Source of the DNA: Porphyromonas macacae DSM 20710 = JCM 13914
GTDB taxonomy: Bacteria; Bacteroidota; Bacteroidia; Bacteroidales; Porphyromonadaceae
DNA length: 64,000 nt
NCBI RefSeq assembly: GCF_000379945.1
Contig: NZ_KB904124.1
Location: forward strand, 548,976-612,975
Direction: 5' to 3'
The translations under genes were made by a program, and so were the position numbers. Under the pieces are notes generated by a model that was not told the origin of the DNA, searched no databases, and saw nothing but the letters and a program-made list of their open reading frames with translations. Below are positions 1 to 8,615 of the stretch, one piece after another (the first letter of the stretch is position 1; each line of letters begins with the position of its first letter).

Positions 1-53
1 CGAACGTACTTGAGATGCTTCGCGAGTTTAACAAAATTCTCGGTGTAAAATAA
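1..53 (+). CDS. mutA: Methylmalonyl-CoA mutase small subunit, C-terminal end (partial)
   Basis: The window opens inside an open frame that reads [16 protein letters not shown] and stops at TAA 51-53. Only 16 codons are visible, so the identity rests on position: it lies 35 nt upstream of the mutase large subunit in the same orientation, which is the usual mutA-mutB order. The peptide is consistent with the helical C-terminus of the small subunit. The product would pair with MutB to interconvert succinyl-CoA and methylmalonyl-CoA. Confidence 0.7.
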   Translation, partial: NVLEMLREFNKILGVK

Positions 54-88
54 GTTTCCGTATTGATAATCAAAAGCAAGAGATTAAA

Positions 89-2236
89 ATGAGACCTAAT
101 TATAAAGATATAGATATCAAGTCCGCCGGCTTTGCCGATGTAGATGCGAGTCAATGGGCAAAAGAAAAACAAGTCGTTGCAAGCTGGAACACTCCGGAGC
201 AGATCAAGGTTAAACCCGTTTATACGGAAGCAGACCTTGAGGGTATGGAGCACTTGGATTATGTGTCCGGTCTGCCTCCTTTCCTTCGTGGTCCGTATAG
301 CGGTATGTACGCTATCAGACCATGGACCATCCGTCAGTATGCCGGTTTCTCTACGGCCGAAGAGTCTAATGCTTTCTACCGTAGAAACCTGGCTTCCGGC
401 CAGAAGGGGCTTTCCGTAGCTTTCGACCTGGCTACTCACCGGGGTTATGATGCCGATCACCCCCGTGTAGTGGGTGACGTCGGAAAGGCCGGCGTATCGA
501 TCTGTTCGTTGGAAGACATGAAAATTCTTTTCGATGGCATTCCTTTGAATAAGATGTCTGTTTCCATGACTATGAATGGAGCTGTTTTACCCATTATGGC
601 ATTCTATATCAATGCCGGTTTGGAGCAGGGAGCTAAATTGGAAGAAATGGCAGGTACTATTCAGAACGATATTTTGAAAGAATTCATGGTGCGTAACACC
701 TATATTTATCCGCCCGAATTCTCTATGCGTATTATCGCCGATATCTTCGAGTATACCTCTCAGAATATGCCTAAGTTCAACTCGATTTCCATCTCCGGCT
801 ATCACATGCAGGAGGCGGGTGCTACAGCCGATATCGAGATGGCTTATACGCTGTCCGACGGTTTGCAGTATCTGCGTGCCGGTATTGCTGCCGGTATCCC
901 TGTGGATAAATTTGCTCCGCGTCTTTCTTTCTTCTGGGCCATCGGTGTGAATCACTTTATGGAGATTGCCAAGATGCGTGCTGCACGTATGCTTTGGGCC
1001 AAGATCGTATCGAGTTTTAATCCCGAAAATCAAAAATCTTTGGCTTTGCGTACGCACAGCCAGACATCCGGTTGGTCATTGACTGAGCAAGACCCGTTCA
1101 ACAACGTCGGCCGTACCTGTATCGAAGCTATGGCCGCTGCTCTCGGACACACACAGTCTTTGCACACGAATGCTCTCGATGAGGCTATCGCATTGCCTAC
1201 CGACTTCTCCGCACGTATTGCCCGTAATACGCAGATCTATATTCAGGAAGAAACCATGATTTGTAAGGAAATCGACCCATGGGGCGGTTCTTATTATGTG
1301 GAATCTTTGACCAAGGAACTCGTGGATAAGGCATGGCACCTGATTCAGGAAGTAGAGAAAGTGGGTGGTATGGCTAAGGCTATTGAAACCGGTTTGCCCA
1401 AAATGAGAATCGAAGAGGCTGCAGCAAGAACTCAGGCCCGTATCGACTCTAACCAGCAGGTGATCATCGGGGTTAACAAGTATCGTTTGGAAAAAGAAGA
1501 TCCCATCGATATTCTTGAAATCGACAATACCTCTGTGCGTAATCAGCAGATCGAACGTCTGAGAGAGCTGCGCAAAGACCGTGATGAAGAAGCCGTACAG
1601 AAAGCATTGGCCGCTATTACAGAGTGTGTAAAAACAAAAAAAGGCAACTTGCTTGATCTGGCAGTTAAGGCCGCATCCTTGCGTGCCAGTCTGGGTGAAA
1701 TCTCAGATGCCTGCGAAAGTGTGGTAGGCCGTTATAATGCAGTAATCAGAACAATTTCAGGTGTGTATTCAGCAGAATCAGGACAAGACAAAGATTTCCT
1801 TCGTGCCAAAGAACTGGCAGAGGAATTTGCGAAGAAAGAGGGTCGTCAACCCCGTATCATGATTGCCAAGATGGGACAGGATGGTCACGACCGTGGAGCC
1901 AAGGTGGTTGCTACAGGTTATGCAGACTGCGGCTTTGACGTGGATATGGGACCGCTTTTCCAAACTCCCGAAGAGTCTGCCCGTCAGGCTGTCGAGAATG
2001 ACGTACATGTAATGGGTGTCAGTTCGTTGGCTGCCGGCCACAAAACTTTGATTCCTCAGGTAATCGAAGAGTTGAAGAAACTTGGCCGTCCCGATATTCT
2101 GGTTACCGCCGGAGGCGTAATTCCTGCGCAGGACTATGATTTCCTCTATGAAGCGGGCGTGGCCGCTATTTTCGGCCCCGGTACGCCGGTTGCTTATTCG
2201 GCATGTAAAGTTCTTGAAATCCTGTTGGATAAATAA
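89..2236 (+). CDS. mutB: Methylmalonyl-CoA mutase large subunit
   Basis: This 715-residue protein is the catalytic, adenosylcobalamin-dependent subunit that isomerises succinyl-CoA and (R)-methylmalonyl-CoA in the cytoplasm, a step of the succinate-propionate route used by anaerobic Bacteroidales. The N-terminal two thirds form the substrate TIM barrel (for example [20 protein letters not shown] near residue 70). The C-terminal B12 domain shows DGHDRG, with D598 and H600 as the base-off cobalamin ligand motif DxHxxG, followed by the S-L and GG segments of the Rossmann-like fold ([16 protein letters not shown]). The length is normal for the family. ATG 89 follows mutA by 35 nt, so the two are almost certainly co-transcribed. 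A strong hairpin terminator follows at 2261. Confidence 0.97.
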   Translation: MRPNYKDIDIKSAGFADVDASQWAKEKQVVASWNTPEQIKVKPVYTEADLEGMEHLDYVSGLPPFLRGPYSGMYAIRPWTIRQYAGFSTAEESNAFYRRNLASGQKGLSVAFDLATHRGYDADHPRVVGDVGKAGVSICSLEDMKILFDGIPLNKMSVSMTMNGAVLPIMAFYINAGLEQGAKLEEMAGTIQNDILKEFMVRNTYIYPPEFSMRIIADIFEYTSQNMPKFNSISISGYHMQEAGATADIEMAYTLSDGLQYLRAGIAAGIPVDKFAPRLSFFWAIGVNHFMEIAKMRAARMLWAKIVSSFNPENQKSLALRTHSQTSGWSLTEQDPFNNVGRTCIEAMAAALGHTQSLHTNALDEAIALPTDFSARIARNTQIYIQEETMICKEIDPWGGSYYVESLTKELVDKAWHLIQEVEKVGGMAKAIETGLPKMRIEEAAARTQARIDSNQQVIIGVNKYRLEKEDPIDILEIDNTSVRNQQIERLRELRKDRDEEAVQKALAAITECVKTKKGNLLDLAVKAASLRASLGEISDACESVVGRYNAVIRTISGVYSAESGQDKDFLRAKELAEEFAKKEGRQPRIMIAKMGQDGHDRGAKVVATGYADCGFDVDMGPLFQTPEESARQAVENDVHVMGVSSLAAGHKTLIPQVIEELKKLGRPDILVTAGGVIPAQDYDFLYEAGVAAIFGPGTPVAYSACKVLEILLDK

Positions 2237-2260
2237 GAATCTAGAGATTGTGATCTAATG

Positions 2261-2299
2261 GCGGGAGGGTGTCGTTTTTCGATACTCTCCCGCTTTTTT
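2261..2299 (+). terminator. Rho-independent terminator after mutB
   Basis: GCGGGAGGGTGTC and GATACTCTCCCGC form a long GC-rich stem with a short loop and are followed by TTTTTTTA. It lies 25 nt after the mutB stop and closes the mutA-mutB transcript. Confidence 0.9.
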
Positions 2300-2511
2300 A
2301 TACAGCATTGTGCTGGGGTTTAGCACAACCATATATTAGAAATATGAACGGTTTTATCATCAATGTTATATTCGGAATCATTGTTGGCTTTCTCTTGGCC
2401 AAGAGTCCATCAAGATTGTTAAAAAATGTGACCTCTCTGCTTTTGATAGCTATATAATCGCTATGCTTTGTATTTAAGAATCTGTAAATTCGCAATATTT
2501 GTAAAATGTCT

Positions 2512-2541
2512 CCTTATTTTTCATAAAATTTCTTATCTTTG
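2512..2541 (+). promoter_or_regulatory. Putative Bacteroidota promoter of fimbrial locus A upstream genes
   Basis: TATCTTTG at 2534-2541 matches the Bacteroidota -7 consensus TAnnTTTG. The -33 region is only a T-rich run, so the upstream element is weak. It would give a leader of about 130 nt before the ATG at 2677. A related -7 box and related leader occur in front of the decayed copy of the same gene at 16753, which supports function. Confidence 0.5.
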
Positions 2542-2676
2542 TCAATAAATTTATACAAGATCTATGTTGATGCTATATAGATGAGAGCAAACGAATATAA
2601 GAAGTCGCAAGCCGGACTCTGTTAAATATAGGATATACGAGAGTAAACGATAATGTTTTAGATATTTTATAAGTCG

Positions 2677-3273
2677 ATGAAAAAAATTCTGATTATACTG
2701 GCAATTTTGCTACCGACGACAGTTTTTTCTCAGCGTTTGGCTTTGAAAAACAACTTGGCCTATGATGCCATATTAACCCCGAATATTTCGTTGGAAATGT
2801 CTCTTGGAAGAAAATGGACATTAGACACTCAAATTGGAGCCAATTTTTTCTTTTATACAAAAGATCCAGGTAGCTCTAATTACAAAAGCACCAAATGGAG
2901 CCATTGGCTTGTGCAACCTGAGTTGCGTTATTGGACTTGTGACGTTTTTAACGGTTGGTTCTTCGGATTGCACGCCCATGGAGGACAAATGAATGTAGGA
3001 GGTATAGACATCCCATTTATTTTGGATCATAAGAAAAGCGAAATGGAAAATCACCGGTATGAAGGATATTTCTATGGCGGTGGTATCAGTATTGGTTATC
3101 AGTGGGTCGTATCGGATCGATTCAATATAGAAGCCTCTATCGGTGGCGGTTATGCACGTATCCATTATGACAAGTATAAATGTACGACTTGTGGAGAAAA
3201 GCTAAATGATGGCAAAGCAAATTATTTGGGACCAACAAAAGCTACATTGTCATTGATATACTTCCTTAAATAA
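2677..3273 (+). CDS. DUF3575 family fimbria-associated outer-membrane protein
   Basis: A 198-residue protein with an N-terminal signal peptide (MKKILIILAILLPTTVFSQ) and alternating hydrophobic, aromatic-rich segments ending in a typical C-terminal strand (ATLSLIYFLK), as expected for a small outer-membrane beta barrel. The segments NNLAYDAILTPN and WSHWLVQPELRYWTCDVFNG are typical of the DUF3575 family, which in Bacteroidales often precedes Mfa/Fim fimbrial genes. No enzymatic motif is seen. It is followed at 116 nt by the DUF3868/OmpA-like gene, and the pair likely supports fimbrial assembly or anchoring; that role is inferred from context. A decayed paralogue with the same landmarks lies at 16901. 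Confidence 0.8.
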   Translation: MKKILIILAILLPTTVFSQRLALKNNLAYDAILTPNISLEMSLGRKWTLDTQIGANFFFYTKDPGSSNYKSTKWSHWLVQPELRYWTCDVFNGWFFGLHAHGGQMNVGGIDIPFILDHKKSEMENHRYEGYFYGGGISIGYQWVVSDRFNIEASIGGGYARIHYDKYKCTTCGEKLNDGKANYLGPTKATLSLIYFLK

Positions 3274-3388
3274 TCTCACTTAGCTGCAATATCGGTTATG
3301 ATTCATATATAAGTCTTCATATAGGGCCGATGAGAGCTTTCGATCAGAAAAATAGAGTTTCAAAACAGAATAATAAAAACTCAATATA

Positions 3389-4840
3389 ATGAAAGTTACA
3401 ATTTACAAGTCAATAGCATTTGCTGTGGTTTTAGCTATTAGTGTCTTTGCCGGACAAGCTCAGGAGCTACAGAACCAATATCAAGATATTAGAATGGAGC
3501 GTAGTGCTGATGGAAAGATGTTTAGTGTGCATATGTCCATAAAGCCCTCCAAAATGATTCGTTCTCAAGAAATAATGTATGTTTTCCCTTCTTTGGTGTC
3601 TAAAGACAGTGTTTACCGTACGGAATTGAAGCCTATAGCAATAGCGGGGAATAAGCGTTTTCGCGTATTGAAACGCCATAAAAGGCTTGGGAATGAATCG
3701 TCTCTGAATCGACTTCCTCAAGTAGAGCCTGTCAAAGTCTCTGATATACATAAAACCGGTGATATTATAATTAGTCAACATATACCTTTTGAACGTTGGA
3801 TGGCACAGAGTCATCTAAAAGTCCGTGAAGAAATTTTTGGTTGTGCCAATTGTCGAAAAGTTGAACTGTCTTCGACAGTTGATAAGGCAAACATTCCTTT
3901 GTTTTCTTCTCAAGATTATAAATACAGCTATATAGAGCCGGCTGCAGTTGCTGTCAAGCGTTATGAAGAATCTTTTGAAAGTAAAGTGAATTTTGTTGTT
4001 GCCAGATATGATTTGCAAACCAACTTTGAAAATAATGCTCATGAACTTAGTCGTTTAGATAACTTTGTCATTGAGGCATTAAAGATGAAAGGGACCACAT
4101 TGGATCAGGTTTTTGTGACGGGCTATGCTTCACCTGAGGGAGACTTTAATTCAAATCGTATACTCTCTGAGCGTCGTGCAAATACCTTGGCTGTATATGT
4201 CAAGAGTAAACACCCTGGCGTAAAGAAGGCTCCCGCTTTTCGCGTGAACAGTGAGGGGGAAGATTGGGCTGGTTTACGCAAAGCTGTTGTTGAATCTGAT
4301 ATAGACTATGCATCCGAGGTTGTAGCCATCATAGATAAATATAAAACAGATAAAGAGCGTGAAGCCGACATAAAAAAACTTGATAATGGTCGTGTTTATA
4401 TTCAATTGCTGAAAGATTTCTACCCTCCTTTACGCCGTACAACTTTCCGGATGGGTTATGCTGTGCGACCCTATACAATCGAAGAAATCCCTGAGATCTT
4501 CGATACAAAACCAGGGTTGTTAAGTCAGAATGAAATGTATCGTTTGGCAAAATTTAACCTTAGTAAAGGTAAAGATGTACTAGGTGTATATGAAGCTGCT
4601 TATAAACAATTTCCGTCGGATGTGATCGCCGCATTGAATTATGCCAATGCTTTGTTGCAATACAAACAAGATGCAGCCAAAGCTTTGAATGTGCTTCAAC
4701 CTCACATGGCAGACGTGCGTGCTCTATTGCCGATGGCAATCGCTTATCACATGCAGGGAGATGAAATCCAAGCAGAGAAGATTCTGAAAACTGCTGCTGA
4801 AAAAGGAGATAAAGACGCAAAAAGAATTCTAAAAATGTAA
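3389..4840 (+). CDS. DUF3868 / OmpA-like fimbria-associated protein with TPR tail
   Basis: This 483-residue exported protein has a signal peptide (cleavage likely after GQAQ, about residue 25), an N-terminal region of the DUF3868 type (about 30-170), and an OmpA-like segment (about 200-310) containing VFVTGYASPEG and SERRANTLAVYV, the usual peptidoglycan-binding helix-strand pattern. A helical repeat tail follows (about 385-483, NYANALLQYK, AIAYHMQGDEIQAEKIL), which is TPR-like. The DUF3575-DUF3868 pair upstream of Mfa1-type fimbrillins is a recurrent Bacteroidales arrangement, so a role in fitting the fimbrial system into the envelope is likely but inferred. Only the extreme 3' end of a second copy survives at 17195-17362. 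Confidence 0.8.
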   Translation: MKVTIYKSIAFAVVLAISVFAGQAQELQNQYQDIRMERSADGKMFSVHMSIKPSKMIRSQEIMYVFPSLVSKDSVYRTELKPIAIAGNKRFRVLKRHKRLGNESSLNRLPQVEPVKVSDIHKTGDIIISQHIPFERWMAQSHLKVREEIFGCANCRKVELSSTVDKANIPLFSSQDYKYSYIEPAAVAVKRYEESFESKVNFVVARYDLQTNFENNAHELSRLDNFVIEALKMKGTTLDQVFVTGYASPEGDFNSNRILSERRANTLAVYVKSKHPGVKKAPAFRVNSEGEDWAGLRKAVVESDIDYASEVVAIIDKYKTDKEREADIKKLDNGRVYIQLLKDFYPPLRRTTFRMGYAVRPYTIEEIPEIFDTKPGLLSQNEMYRLAKFNLSKGKDVLGVYEAAYKQFPSDVIAALNYANALLQYKQDAAKALNVLQPHMADVRALLPMAIAYHMQGDEIQAEKILKTAAEKGDKDAKRILKM

Positions 4841-4886
4841 AATAGTAGATATCGGAATTTTATTTGGGTGGAGATAACGGAAAAAC

Positions 4887-5165
4887 TGAACTGCACCTAA
4901 AAAAGTTGACAGTAAATTATTGAAAAGAACTCGGTATTGCACCGAGTTCTTTACTTTTAATCTCGATTTAATTCTGTCGTCGTTATAATACACGATATAA
5001 TCCTCTAATCCTTTCATAAAGGAGCTTTTTGAGATTCAAATCTTTCAGCACAAAGCAGTTGGGATTTCATAACCCCAAAGAAGTCTTTCACCATTGTATT
5101 CTCTAGCTTCTTCTCCTTTTGGGACATACTTTGTATGATTTTATGTTCTGCAGTCGATCTGAACC
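4887..5165 (-). mobile_element. IS3-family (IS150-type) insertion sequence remnant
   Basis: Read on the minus strand, this stretch encodes the C-terminal end of an IS3-type DDE transposase in two frames: IIQSMSQKEKKLENTM, then VKDFFGVMKSQLL and AERFESQ, a stop, and after a frame change LEDYIVYYNDDRIK and VQYR. These are the standard landmarks around the catalytic glutamate and the YYN-RI element. The outer edge at 4887-4911 has the form CTGCACCTAAAAAAGTTGACA, which looks like an IS3-family terminal repeat. The upstream two thirds of the element are missing. It sits between the DUF3868 gene and the major fimbrillin promoter. Confidence 0.8.
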
Positions 5166-5733
5166 TTCTCATGAATCTTGTTTTAATTTGTTTTTCAATT
5201 GTGTTTCAGAAGAAATAATTTCCATAAATATAAGACCTATTTATAAGTTCTATTTGTATTAAAAACTTAATATGTAATATGCTTGAAAGTACCTTTTTGA
5301 AATTTACGGTTTTGGGGTATTAGTGTTTTTTTGTTCGATATTTTACATAATGTTTTTATCAATTTAGTTGCATTTATTTACTTTTGGATCGAGAAAATTC
5401 AGGAAAAATGTTTTCTCTTTGTTTTTTTGTAATCAAATTATGTTAATCTTGTTGTTTGTATAAAAAAATGTATTACCTTTGTTTAAGTATTTTACAATTT
5501 TAGGTGTTTATTAGTAAGATTTGGGGCTTTTGCTGTTTTATTATTATAAAGAGAGCGTTTTAATTCTAAGTGAACTTAGAGATCTGTTGTTAAAATCTTT
5601 TAAATCGGTTATTGAACTCAACAAACAAATAGAATTTCTCTTGTAATTCTTATAAGATCTGATTTGTGGGAGAACGTAAATGAAGCAATAAATTCTATAG
5701 AGAATATAGTCAAGAACTTAAATTATTATTGAA
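5166..5733 (+). promoter_or_regulatory. Promoter and long leader of major fimbrillin A
   Basis: This gene-free, AT-rich stretch contains a near-perfect Bacteroidota promoter: TTG at 5452-5454, a 19-nt spacer, and TACCTTTG at 5474-5481. Transcription from it would leave a leader of about 245 nt before ATG 5734. No open frame or riboswitch is recognised in the leader. Sequence before 5450 shows no further feature beyond low complexity A/T runs. A separate strong promoter for the structural subunit fits its expected high expression. Confidence 0.65.
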
Positions 5734-7443
5734 ATGAAAATTATTAACAAATTCTTTTTACTCGGTGTAGGTGTGCTGCTTACTCTCGGGTTGGTTTCTT
5801 GTAACAATGAAAAGGAACCGAACGCTTCTCAAGAAAAGGAGGCAAAAACTTATATGGCCCTTTCGCTTAATATGCCCATGGGAAGTTTTCGCGCAGAGGA
5901 TGGACAGGACAAGAATGAGCCTGATTTTAACTATGTGGGTAAATGGGCAGGAAAAGATGTTATTGAAAAGGTAGCCATATATATGGTTCCAACAGATCAA
6001 TCCCTTGCAGTAGAGAAAACAGGGAATTTGACTTATGCAGATTATTATAATGATCCTACTCCTGCTCCTGGAGGACAAGGTAAGGTCGTGCTTACACCTA
6101 AGAAAGGGATAAAGGTGACTAATCTCGTGGATAAAGAAGTTCAAGTGTATGTATTGCTTAATGCTCCAGATAAAGCAATACAATTGCTGGAGAATGTTTC
6201 AGCTTCAGATTTTGCAGCTAAATATAAACAAGTATTAGAACTTTTAACGAAAGATGAGGCTTTAGGTACGGCCAATATAACTTTCGATAAAACAGCAGCT
6301 GGAAAGATTGCAAAGAAAAATGGTCAAAAAGATGAAACTATCATGATGACCTGCTTGAAACCTTCTGATAAAATTAAATTGGAGAAATATGTTGCAGAAC
6401 AAGATGCCTTAAGTGGAGTGAAAAATCAGGCGAAAGTTGAGGTTGAAAGGGCTGTTGCTCGGGTTATGGTTTCTATTAGTGCGGAAAACTATGAGATTAA
6501 AGATAAAAAGACCCAAGAAAAAATTGGCACATTGAGTGAAATTCGTTATGTGGTGGCTCAGGGAGAGCGTCAAGTTTTTATAAGTAAAAATGAGGGTAAT
6601 AACTCTAACACATGGAAAACACCTGGGAGCATGTTTGTTCCTGATGCTTCCACTTTTCATTCTAAACCTTCTAATGAATATTATGATTATACCGGTTTGT
6701 GGGAAGAATATAACGGGGATAAGAAAAAAATTAGTGGAACAAAGTTGGCTACAATTGATCAATATCAAAAAAAATTAGGAACCGTTACTGGAGAATTAGA
6801 AAAGAGTTTGGCCGGTAAATTTTTGTTGCCAAATACTCATAAGTTTGGAGCAAAAGGCGTTAGCGAATATAAGAAGGGTAATACAGCTTATATTTTGATT
6901 CGTGCTAAATTTACACCTGAAGTAACGATTTTTGCAGACCATGGAAAAACTTATTCTCAATCAAATGGTGGAGGAAAAGTGCCCAATTATAAACCAGGTG
7001 ATGATTTTTATGTGGGAACCAATGGTAAGTTCTATGTTGATATGAAATCTGTACGTGACCCTGAAGCCGGAGGTGTTTTAGGAATGAATGCTAATAGATA
7101 TGTGCATGGTAAAGTTCTCTATTTTGCCTGGTTGAATCCGGATAAAGCGAATGATAAAGAGTGGTTGAACTCTCCTGTTGTTCGTAACAATATATATCAT
7201 GTGCATATCAGCGGATTTAAATCTATCGGTGTAAACTGGAATCCGCTTGTACCTGATAAAGATCCTAACAATCCCGAAAATCCGAATAATCCGGACCCAA
7301 ATCCCAATAAACCGGGTGATGACCCCAAAGACAATCCTATTAAGCCGGAAGATCCGCTGTCTAATGATGACACTTATATGTCTGTGCAGGTTACGGTATT
7401 ACCGTGGTTAGTACACTCATATTCAATAGAACTTGGCTTCTAA
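5734..7443 (+). CDS. Mfa1-family major fimbrillin, locus A
   Basis: This 569-residue lipoprotein precursor has a type II signal (lipobox LVSC, Cys23), a short acidic spacer, the strand TYMALSLNMP, and an arginine at position 53 in SFRAED, placed like the trypsin-type (Arg-gingipain) processing site of P. gingivalis Mfa1 and FimA. NYVGKWAGKD then opens the Mfa1-type N-terminal domain. Near the C-terminus a Pro/Asn/Asp-rich linker (about residues 508-550) separates the body from the final strand VTVLPWLVHSYSIELGF. In type V pili, removal of the first strand allows a donor strand from the neighbouring subunit to insert, and the free C-terminal strand is a plausible donor here. It heads a five-gene set: major subunit, anchor and three accessory proteins. 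Assignment to Mfa1 rather than FimA is by sequence pattern. Confidence 0.88.
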   Translation: MKIINKFFLLGVGVLLTLGLVSCNNEKEPNASQEKEAKTYMALSLNMPMGSFRAEDGQDKNEPDFNYVGKWAGKDVIEKVAIYMVPTDQSLAVEKTGNLTYADYYNDPTPAPGGQGKVVLTPKKGIKVTNLVDKEVQVYVLLNAPDKAIQLLENVSASDFAAKYKQVLELLTKDEALGTANITFDKTAAGKIAKKNGQKDETIMMTCLKPSDKIKLEKYVAEQDALSGVKNQAKVEVERAVARVMVSISAENYEIKDKKTQEKIGTLSEIRYVVAQGERQVFISKNEGNNSNTWKTPGSMFVPDASTFHSKPSNEYYDYTGLWEEYNGDKKKISGTKLATIDQYQKKLGTVTGELEKSLAGKFLLPNTHKFGAKGVSEYKKGNTAYILIRAKFTPEVTIFADHGKTYSQSNGGGKVPNYKPGDDFYVGTNGKFYVDMKSVRDPEAGGVLGMNANRYVHGKVLYFAWLNPDKANDKEWLNSPVVRNNIYHVHISGFKSIGVNWNPLVPDKDPNNPENPNNPDPNPNKPGDDPKDNPIKPEDPLSNDDTYMSVQVTVLPWLVHSYSIELGF

Positions 7444-7457
7444 ATAAAAATTATTAT

Positions 7458-7503
7458 ATCAAACAGAGAGGGTGAGTGTTTACCTTCATGCTCTCTGTTT
7501 GAT
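7458..7503 (+). terminator. Stem-loop between major fimbrillin A and anchor gene
   Basis: ATCAAACAGAGAG and CTCTCTGTTTGAT form a 13-bp perfect stem 15 nt after the fimbrillin stop, followed by a modest T-rich tail (TTTCATTCTT). It probably acts as a partial terminator or mRNA stabiliser that lowers expression of the downstream genes relative to the pilin. Confidence 0.75.
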
Positions 7504-7524
7504 TTCATTCTTAAAATCACAACA

Positions 7525-8490
7525 ATGAATGTGAAAAAGAAAATACTCGTATTATTGTTTACATTGGGCGCTTTATTGTGGGGATGCGATTCCTTGGTTT
7601 ATGATGATTTGAAAGATTGTCCCCAAGGGGTTTATGTGAAGTTTTATACCAAGACGCCTTGTGCATCCGATCCTGCATTCATTGGAGACGTATCTCATTT
7701 GCATCTGTTTGCTTTTGACGATAAAGGTGTATTGGTTTCTGCCACATCGCACAAAAAGGTTTCCCTGACAAGCGATTATGAGGTGCTTGTTCCGGTAAAA
7801 AACGGATATTTTACAATTATTGGTTGGGCCGGGATTGATCAGCATTTTACAATGCCTGCATTTAAAGAAGGTGTAACCACCAAAAAAGATGTGGTTCTGA
7901 AAATGAATACCGTAAACAAAAAGGCCGGATCTTTAGGAGCATACAAACTGTGGCATGGAGAGAGTCCCGTCGTATTGCTGCGAGATCCGGAGAAATACGG
8001 TTCCGAATATGGCCGCACTTCGATAAATATGCAAGAGGTGACAAACCGCATTAATGTGGAGGTTGAGCTTCATGAATCGATACGTAAAAATGTCGATCCG
8101 AAAAATTTTTCCATTGAAATAAAATCTGCAAACGGAACGCTCAACATAGACCGGAGTATGCCGCTGAAGGGAGATGTGTTGACTTATCCGGGCATTGTCA
8201 GTTATACTGAGAATAGCGTTAAATCGCTGTATTCTCTTTTGGATTTGAAAACAGGGTATAACAGTACGATTACTATTAAAGATATAAAGAAGAATAAAGT
8301 TGTTTGGGAGGGAGATCTTATCGGAAGCATCCTCTTGAAGAATCCTAATGTCAATCTGAATTGCCAGCATGATTTTGATGTGAAATTTGTCATTAAGGAC
8401 AAATGTCTTGATTGTGCTACTTATGTGTGTTGGTCTATTCTGGTTAACAACTGGATTATTCACAGCTATGAAACGGAATTGGGTTTGTGA
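7525..8490 (+). CDS. Mfa2/FimB-family fimbrial anchor lipoprotein, locus A
   Basis: This 321-residue lipoprotein (lipobox LLWGC, Cys21) begins its mature part with DSLVYDDLKDCPQGVYVKFY, the hallmark start of the FimB/Mfa2 family. These proteins sit in the outer membrane at the base of the shaft, terminate polymerisation and control fimbrial length. HLHLFAFDDKGVL is the usual second-strand motif and TNRINVEVE lies in the C-terminal domain. The protein ends in ILVNNWIIHSYETELGL, very like the end of the major subunit. ATG 7525 is 81 nt after the pilin stop, beyond the stem-loop. The paralogue at 19100 has the same length and ends. Confidence 0.9.
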   Translation: MNVKKKILVLLFTLGALLWGCDSLVYDDLKDCPQGVYVKFYTKTPCASDPAFIGDVSHLHLFAFDDKGVLVSATSHKKVSLTSDYEVLVPVKNGYFTIIGWAGIDQHFTMPAFKEGVTTKKDVVLKMNTVNKKAGSLGAYKLWHGESPVVLLRDPEKYGSEYGRTSINMQEVTNRINVEVELHESIRKNVDPKNFSIEIKSANGTLNIDRSMPLKGDVLTYPGIVSYTENSVKSLYSLLDLKTGYNSTITIKDIKKNKVVWEGDLIGSILLKNPNVNLNCQHDFDVKFVIKDKCLDCATYVCWSILVNNWIIHSYETELGL

Positions 8491-8615
8491 TTTCTACATA
8501 AGCCGAATTTCTATCTCTTGTGTTTCACATAGGAGTTTAACGGTTTTTATTACACGATATTGACAGAGTTAAAAATCGGTCAAGGTGTAATGGGTAATAT
8601 ACTCATGAATATATT

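Noticed and set aside
2269-2457. 62-codon frame after mutB
   Set aside because: It begins inside the terminator stem, has a lipid-like composition only by chance, no promoter, and no recognisable family.
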